From the IMG/VR virus record IMGVR_UViG_3300042691_027893, positions 1 through 33,773 of that record: a DNA stretch of 33,773 nucleotides, one strand, 5' to 3'. The stretch comes from a virus. Position numbers and translations under genes: made by a program. The notes beneath the pieces are model-generated. The model was not told where the DNA came from, made no database searches, and saw only the letters and a list, made by a program, of their open reading frames with translations. Positions 29,998 to 33,773 of the stretch are shown piece after piece (positions within the stretch are counted from its first letter, which is position 1; each line of letters starts with the position of its first letter).

Positions 29998-31893
29998 ATG
30001 AACTCTCCTAGAAAAAAAAGAGTGTTAGCTCATTCAAATTTCTGCAAAGCCTTTACTGGATTTGGTAAGCACAAAAAGAATATTCTGCGCTATCTGTTTA
30101 ATACAGGAAAGTATGAAATCTTTGAGCTTGCTAATGGCTTGATGAAGCGCTGCCCCGAAACTGATAGCACTCCATGGACTACTTATGGCTCTTTGCCAGA
30201 TGTCCAAAAAATGGCAGAAATCAATCAAGACCAACACAAGCAACGTCAAGCAGCGTATGGCGCTTTTGGTATCGACGATATTATCAATACTGTTCGACCA
30301 GATGTTTATATTGGCATTGAGGATATTTGGGCATTCGATGGGTTTTACGAAAAACCATGGTGGAATAAAGTGAACTCGATGATTTGGACTACGCTTGATA
30401 GCTTGCCTATCCTACAGTCTGCTGTAGATGCTGCGCCCAAAATCAAACACTACTATGTATGGTCTTCTTTCGCGGAGAAAGCGTTTCAAAGAATGGGTTA
30501 TAATCATATTAAAACTCTGAGGGGAAGCTTAGACGTAAATCAATTCTATAGAATGGACGATCATAGACGAGCTGCATTGCGTCAGAAGTTTAATTTGTCT
30601 AATGAATATATTGTGGGCTTTGTGTTTAGAAATCAGCTTAGAAAAAGCGTTCCTAATTTGTTGGATGGTTTCAAAAAATTTAAACAACAAGTTCCTCACG
30701 CTAAACTACTGCTTCACACTCACTGGTCTGAGGGTTGGGACATTCCGACTTTCCTGCAAGAAAAAGGCATCGACAGCAAAGATGTTCTCACGACCTATTT
30801 CTGCAAACAATGCAAGAGCTATTTTATTGCTCCATTTGTAGGACAAGATCGCGACTGCCCAGCATGTGGCGGCAAGAAAACAGTAAGCACAACCAACATT
30901 AATCATGGAGTAAGCGAAGCTCAACTGAACGAAATCTACAACCTAATGGACGTATACTGCCATCCATTTACAAGTGGCGGTCAAGAGATTCCAATTCAAG
31001 AAGCAAAGCTTACGGAACTCATTACGCTCGTCACAAATTATTCTTGCGGCGAAGAGTATTGCACTGAAGAAAGCGGCGGCTTGCCACTCAATTGGGCAGA
31101 GTATAGAGAGCCTGGAACTCAATTCATCAAAGCGTCTACTGATCCTGATCACATTGCCGAACAGTTACTTGCTGTTTATAATATGCCCTCGATTGAACGT
31201 GCAGCGATTGGAATTAAGGCTCGTCAATTCGTAGTAGACTACTGCTCTATTGAAGCAATTGGCAAAGAGCTTGAGTCTCTCATTGACTCTATGCCAGAAG
31301 TTGATTACGACTTTGACAATCCACCTTCTCGCTTTAATGCTGACTATAAGCCTAATTTCGAAGCAGATGAAAAAGACTTTATCATTTCTCTGCACAAGGA
31401 AATGCTTGGTGAATCGGTTGATGAAAACCACACCTCATTCAAGGTATGGAAAAACAAACTACAGCAAGAAATCAATCGCGAACAAATGCACAATCATTTT
31501 CGCAATGTATGTTTTCAGCAGCAACAAAAACCCGTTGAATTCGAAAGCGTTCTCGACAAAGATGATGAAGGCAGACGTATTTGTGTTCTAGCACAAGGAG
31601 GAGAATCTGATATTCTATTGCTCAATAGCTTGATGGAGAACTTGCACAAGCAATATCCACAGCACAATATCTACTTCGCCACACGGCAAGAATATTTCCC
31701 ACTAATCGAGGACAATCCTTTTATTCATAAATGTATCTTATATTCTGAAATGTTAGAGAATTCGTTTATTTTAGAGGGAGCTGGCGCTCATAAAGGCTAT
31801 TTTGATCTAGCGTTTATGCCAACAACAACTACCCAAAAGAACATTTGCTACATTCATAACGGCAAAGATAAAATTCAATTCGATTTACAATGA
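29998..31893 (+). CDS. GT4-like glycosyltransferase with zinc-ribbon insert, fused to the N-half of a GT9-like domain
   Basis: The protein has 631 residues. Residues about 1-435 form a GT-B enzyme: HSNFCKAFTGFGKH near the start, then YIVGFVFRNQLRKSVPNLLDGF. Between the strands sits an insert with C269-x2-C272 and C287-x2-C290, a zinc-ribbon pattern. The donor-site helix is FTSGGQEIPIQEAK, and PGTQFIKASTD follows. After a linker, residues 526-631 begin RRICVLAQGGESDILLLNS and continue through YFATRQEYFPLIEDNP, the first Rossmann unit of GT9 (heptosyltransferase-like) enzymes. The second unit appears at the start of the next gene, which overlaps by ATGA. It probably adds sugars to a phage or host surface glycan. 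The substrate is unknown. Confidence 0.75.
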   Translation: MNSPRKKRVLAHSNFCKAFTGFGKHKKNILRYLFNTGKYEIFELANGLMKRCPETDSTPWTTYGSLPDVQKMAEINQDQHKQRQAAYGAFGIDDIINTVRPDVYIGIEDIWAFDGFYEKPWWNKVNSMIWTTLDSLPILQSAVDAAPKIKHYYVWSSFAEKAFQRMGYNHIKTLRGSLDVNQFYRMDDHRRAALRQKFNLSNEYIVGFVFRNQLRKSVPNLLDGFKKFKQQVPHAKLLLHTHWSEGWDIPTFLQEKGIDSKDVLTTYFCKQCKSYFIAPFVGQDRDCPACGGKKTVSTTNINHGVSEAQLNEIYNLMDVYCHPFTSGGQEIPIQEAKLTELITLVTNYSCGEEYCTEESGGLPLNWAEYREPGTQFIKASTDPDHIAEQLLAVYNMPSIERAAIGIKARQFVVDYCSIEAIGKELESLIDSMPEVDYDFDNPPSRFNADYKPNFEADEKDFIISLHKEMLGESVDENHTSFKVWKNKLQQEINREQMHNHFRNVCFQQQQKPVEFESVLDKDDEGRRICVLAQGGESDILLLNSLMENLHKQYPQHNIYFATRQEYFPLIEDNPFIHKCILYSEMLENSFILEGAGAHKGYFDLAFMPTTTTQKNICYIHNGKDKIQFDLQ

Positions 31894-33053
31894 GTCACCT
31901 AGTAGAAGAATATGCCAAGAATCTTGGCGTGAAAATTGGCAAGCCTGTTTTGGCGGAACATTTCTTTCCAGTCATTCCAGAAAAATATATTACTGTATCG
32001 GTAGAGCCACAAGTTCAGTCAAAGCAGTATAAGTATTTTGATATTGTGTTTGATTCTGTACGCTCGTTTTTGAGCAAGCAGTCGATTAAGATTATTCAAA
32101 TCGGTTCTTCAAAATCACAGAAACTATCGTCAGTAGATGAAATGATCTTTGATCTTGATTTCAAAAAACAAGCGTATATCGTAAAGAATAGCTTGGTGCA
32201 TATTGGCAGCAATGATGCGCTTATGCACTATGCTAGCTCCAACGATATTCCAATTGTGACTTTGTTTGGTGATTCTTATGCCGCTTGTTCTGATGGCTAT
32301 TGGAGTTCTAACAAAACAAATATCGAAGCACCGTGGGCAGTCAAACCAAGTTTCAACGCTGTAGATCAACAAGATTCAATCAACAAAATTTTACCAGAGG
32401 ACATTGCAAATGCGATTATTAAAAAGTTTACGCCCGAAAAATCTATTCCGCTTAAAACTGTTTTCATTGGTGATTTTTACCATCATCCTGTTTTTGAGTT
32501 GGTTCCAGACTTTTTCTCGCAAATGCCAGGAATGCTGGACAAACACTGGTTCATGAGACTCGATTATCTTGACTCGTTTTCGTATGTAGAGTCGTGGTGC
32601 GAGTATTTGCAATCGTTTTCATTTTTCACAGAGAAGATAATTCCACATCAATTTGTTCAGAAAGTTCGCGGCAAGCTCAAGAATATTTCTTTCCTAGTAA
32701 ACGAGGATAGTCTCATTTCTGATGATTACATTAATTATGTCAGTGGTCTAGGGATTAGTGTCAATCTTTTGGTTAAAGATGCCGCTATTCTTCCAGCGGT
32801 GCGTAATAAGTATTTTAATTTTAATGTGCAACTTTATGCGACTGCGGATAAGTCTATTTTAAATGACAAAAAAATTACTTTTAACCAGTCATTTTTTCAC
32901 TCTCAAAAAACCATCGTATCTCGCGGTAAAAAATACCCCAGCACTTACCATTGGAAAAAAGATAAAAATATTCTTGACAAGAACCTCGTCATAGAAGATA
33001 ATGAGTTGCTCCTTAGCGAATTAAATCACTTCTATCTCTATGATACAAAATAA
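31890..33053 (+). CDS. GT9-like C-terminal half plus uncharacterised domain
   Basis: The protein has 387 residues. The first 145 look like the second half of a GT9/heptosyltransferase: YITVSVEP, IKIIQIGSS and LVHIGSNDALMHYASSNDIP followed by TLFGDS (about 102-129), which is the nucleotide-sugar donor site. Residues 1-30 (MSHLVEEYAKNLGV) match the linker that normally follows the first Rossmann unit, which here is the end of the preceding protein. The remaining 240 residues (from about 155, KTVFIGDFYHHP, DKHWFMRLDYLDSF, SFLVNEDSL) form a domain I do not recognise. It starts inside the preceding stop (ATGA, 31890-31893) in the -1 frame relative to that gene, so a coupled two-chain enzyme is likely. 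Confidence 0.6.
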   Translation: MSHLVEEYAKNLGVKIGKPVLAEHFFPVIPEKYITVSVEPQVQSKQYKYFDIVFDSVRSFLSKQSIKIIQIGSSKSQKLSSVDEMIFDLDFKKQAYIVKNSLVHIGSNDALMHYASSNDIPIVTLFGDSYAACSDGYWSSNKTNIEAPWAVKPSFNAVDQQDSINKILPEDIANAIIKKFTPEKSIPLKTVFIGDFYHHPVFELVPDFFSQMPGMLDKHWFMRLDYLDSFSYVESWCEYLQSFSFFTEKIIPHQFVQKVRGKLKNISFLVNEDSLISDDYINYVSGLGISVNLLVKDAAILPAVRNKYFNFNVQLYATADKSILNDKKITFNQSFFHSQKTIVSRGKKYPSTYHWKKDKNILDKNLVIEDNELLLSELNHFYLYDTK

Positions 33054-33773
33054 AATAACAAGAGGTCCTGATGGACTAATCGAAAACAAAGAATACAAGT
33101 TCACTCCAGACGGCTTCGTCGATTGGCGAGCTATGATTGATCCACAGTTTCTTTACCCCAATAAAGATTACTTTGAGATTCGAAAACAACAAGTTCCAAC
33201 ATCTATTGAAGGTCTTGATGACAAACAGCTACTCATTATGCTTGGCGGCATTAAGGAATTGGCTCGCCTTCGAGGATTCAAAAGCGTTCGTTACAACATT
33301 AAGCATGAATCCCCCAATTACGTTACCGCAATCTGTTCTATCGAGTGGATGGGCAACTATGAAACATCAGGAGAAACCGTTCTATTTGAAGACGTTGCCA
33401 ATGCCACGGAAGCAAACACAGACAACTTCTGCTTGAAGTTCCTAGAGACTATTGCGTGTAATCGTGCATTTGTTCGCTGCGTTCGCAACTTCCTTAATAT
33501 CTACATTGTCGGGGCAGATGAAATCGACAAATCGAAAAATAAAGCGGTTGATATTTCCGACCTTGTTCAATCGAGCGTTATCCCCATTACGCCGCAAGGC
33601 GCACTGGAAAAGAATGTTAACGACAAGCTTAAAATCTTTTCGTTTGAAGACTTCAAAGCGTATCTCCGTAATATGTGGACAACTGCGACAGAAGCAAATG
33701 ACGCAACGACTCTTGAACTTCTAGCAGAAGCCAAAAGTTGGAGTGGCTTTACAGACATTCCAGCAAAAACTGC
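33040..33773 (+). CDS. Possible Rad52-like single-strand annealing protein, 3' end missing
   Basis: Open from ATG 33040 to the right edge (244 codons). It begins MIQNKITRGPDGLIENKEYK. It then has KQLLIMLGGIKELARLRGFK, an ICSIEWMGNYE strand, VLFEDVANATEANTDNF, and FLETIACNRAFVRCVRNFLN (about 133-152). That last helix, rich in basic residues and preceded by acidic and polar strands, resembles the 'A..DALKRALRNFG' helix of Rad52-family annealing proteins, but the match is weak and the C-terminus is outside. Such a protein would pair complementary single strands coated by SSB. The start overlaps the preceding gene by 14 nt; a shorter start at 33135 (MIDPQ) would cut off conserved-looking sequence. 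Confidence 0.45.
   Translation, partial: MIQNKITRGPDGLIENKEYKFTPDGFVDWRAMIDPQFLYPNKDYFEIRKQQVPTSIEGLDDKQLLIMLGGIKELARLRGFKSVRYNIKHESPNYVTAICSIEWMGNYETSGETVLFEDVANATEANTDNFCLKFLETIACNRAFVRCVRNFLNIYIVGADEIDKSKNKAVDISDLVQSSVIPITPQGALEKNVNDKLKIFSFEDFKAYLRNMWTTATEANDATTLELLAEAKSWSGFTDIPAKT

Noticed and set aside
31880-31895. Programmed -1 frameshift joining the two glycosyltransferase genes
   Set aside because: No X-XXY-YYZ slippery heptamer is present at the overlap; ATGA coupling explains the junction without it, though a fusion product is not excluded.
1-33773. tRNA, rRNA, insertion sequences, integrase or attachment sites
   Set aside because: I saw no cloverleaf-like segments, transposase or integrase motifs, or terminal inverted repeats. 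A covariance-model search would be needed to exclude tRNAs fully.

Overview
The window is a stretch of a tailed double-stranded DNA phage (Caudoviricetes-type) with a fairly large genome. It carries phage nucleotide-metabolism genes, a nearly complete phage-encoded replisome and recombination set, tail-fibre genes and many glycan-modifying enzymes. Genes are packed with ATGA or TAATG overlaps, base composition is AT-rich, and I see no rRNA, tRNA, CRISPR array or insertion sequence. The host cannot be named from this sequence. In none of the gene starts I inspected is there a convincing Shine-Dalgarno sequence, so the host must tolerate SD-independent initiation.

Layout. (1) 1-2497, leftward: a 99-residue unknown protein, dUTPase, deoxynucleoside monophosphate kinase, a sigma-70-like factor, SSB, and the start of a probable glycosyltransferase cut by the window edge. 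(2) 2498-2905: the only long non-coding stretch, a regulatory hub with divergent promoters, a 43-nt hairpin and a repeated palindrome-centred element. (3) 2906-6541, rightward: class I ribonucleotide reductase (nrdB, nrdA) and a conserved phage protein of unknown function. (4) 6557-9609: two GT-A-like glycosyltransferases, a methyltransferase and GDP-mannose 4,6-dehydratase. (5) 9596-21611: recombination and replication block: a small unknown protein, RecA/UvsX-like recombinase, a PD-(D/E)XK nuclease, DnaB-type helicase, TOPRIM primase, a RecB/Cas4-like nuclease, a DNA polymerase III alpha split into PHP, DEDDh exonuclease and polymerase-core cistrons, a ClpA/C-like double AAA+ ATPase, and a 75-residue protein followed by an intrinsic terminator. 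(6) 21676-22734: a phosphotransferase-fold protein that appears to lack both catalytic aspartates. (7) 22735-29453, leftward: a tail-fibre operon with a 215-residue conserved protein, a SET-domain protein, a small fibre/baseplate-like protein, an 807-residue repeat fibre with a lectin-like tip, an 824-residue fibre with a leucine-rich-repeat tip, and a 138-residue acidic-tailed protein. (8) 29471-33773, rightward: a conserved 173-residue protein, two glycosyltransferase-type proteins across which a GT9-like domain seems to be divided, and the start of a possible Rad52-like annealing protein.

The genes form a coherent programme: dNTP synthesis and dUTP removal feed a phage-encoded replisome, the recombinase, nucleases and SSB handle recombination, and fibres plus sugar enzymes handle host recognition and surface modification. 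The observation I find most worth following is a recurrent promoter layout: a TTGACA-like box, 16-17 bp, a TATAAT-like box, then only 7-9 bp before the ATG. It occurs at seven gene starts (2497, 5567, 6557, 9596, 11509, 15102, 21384), often buried in the 3' end of the preceding gene. It predicts leaderless or nearly leaderless mRNAs and corrects several gene starts. The three-cistron polymerase III is the second main observation.
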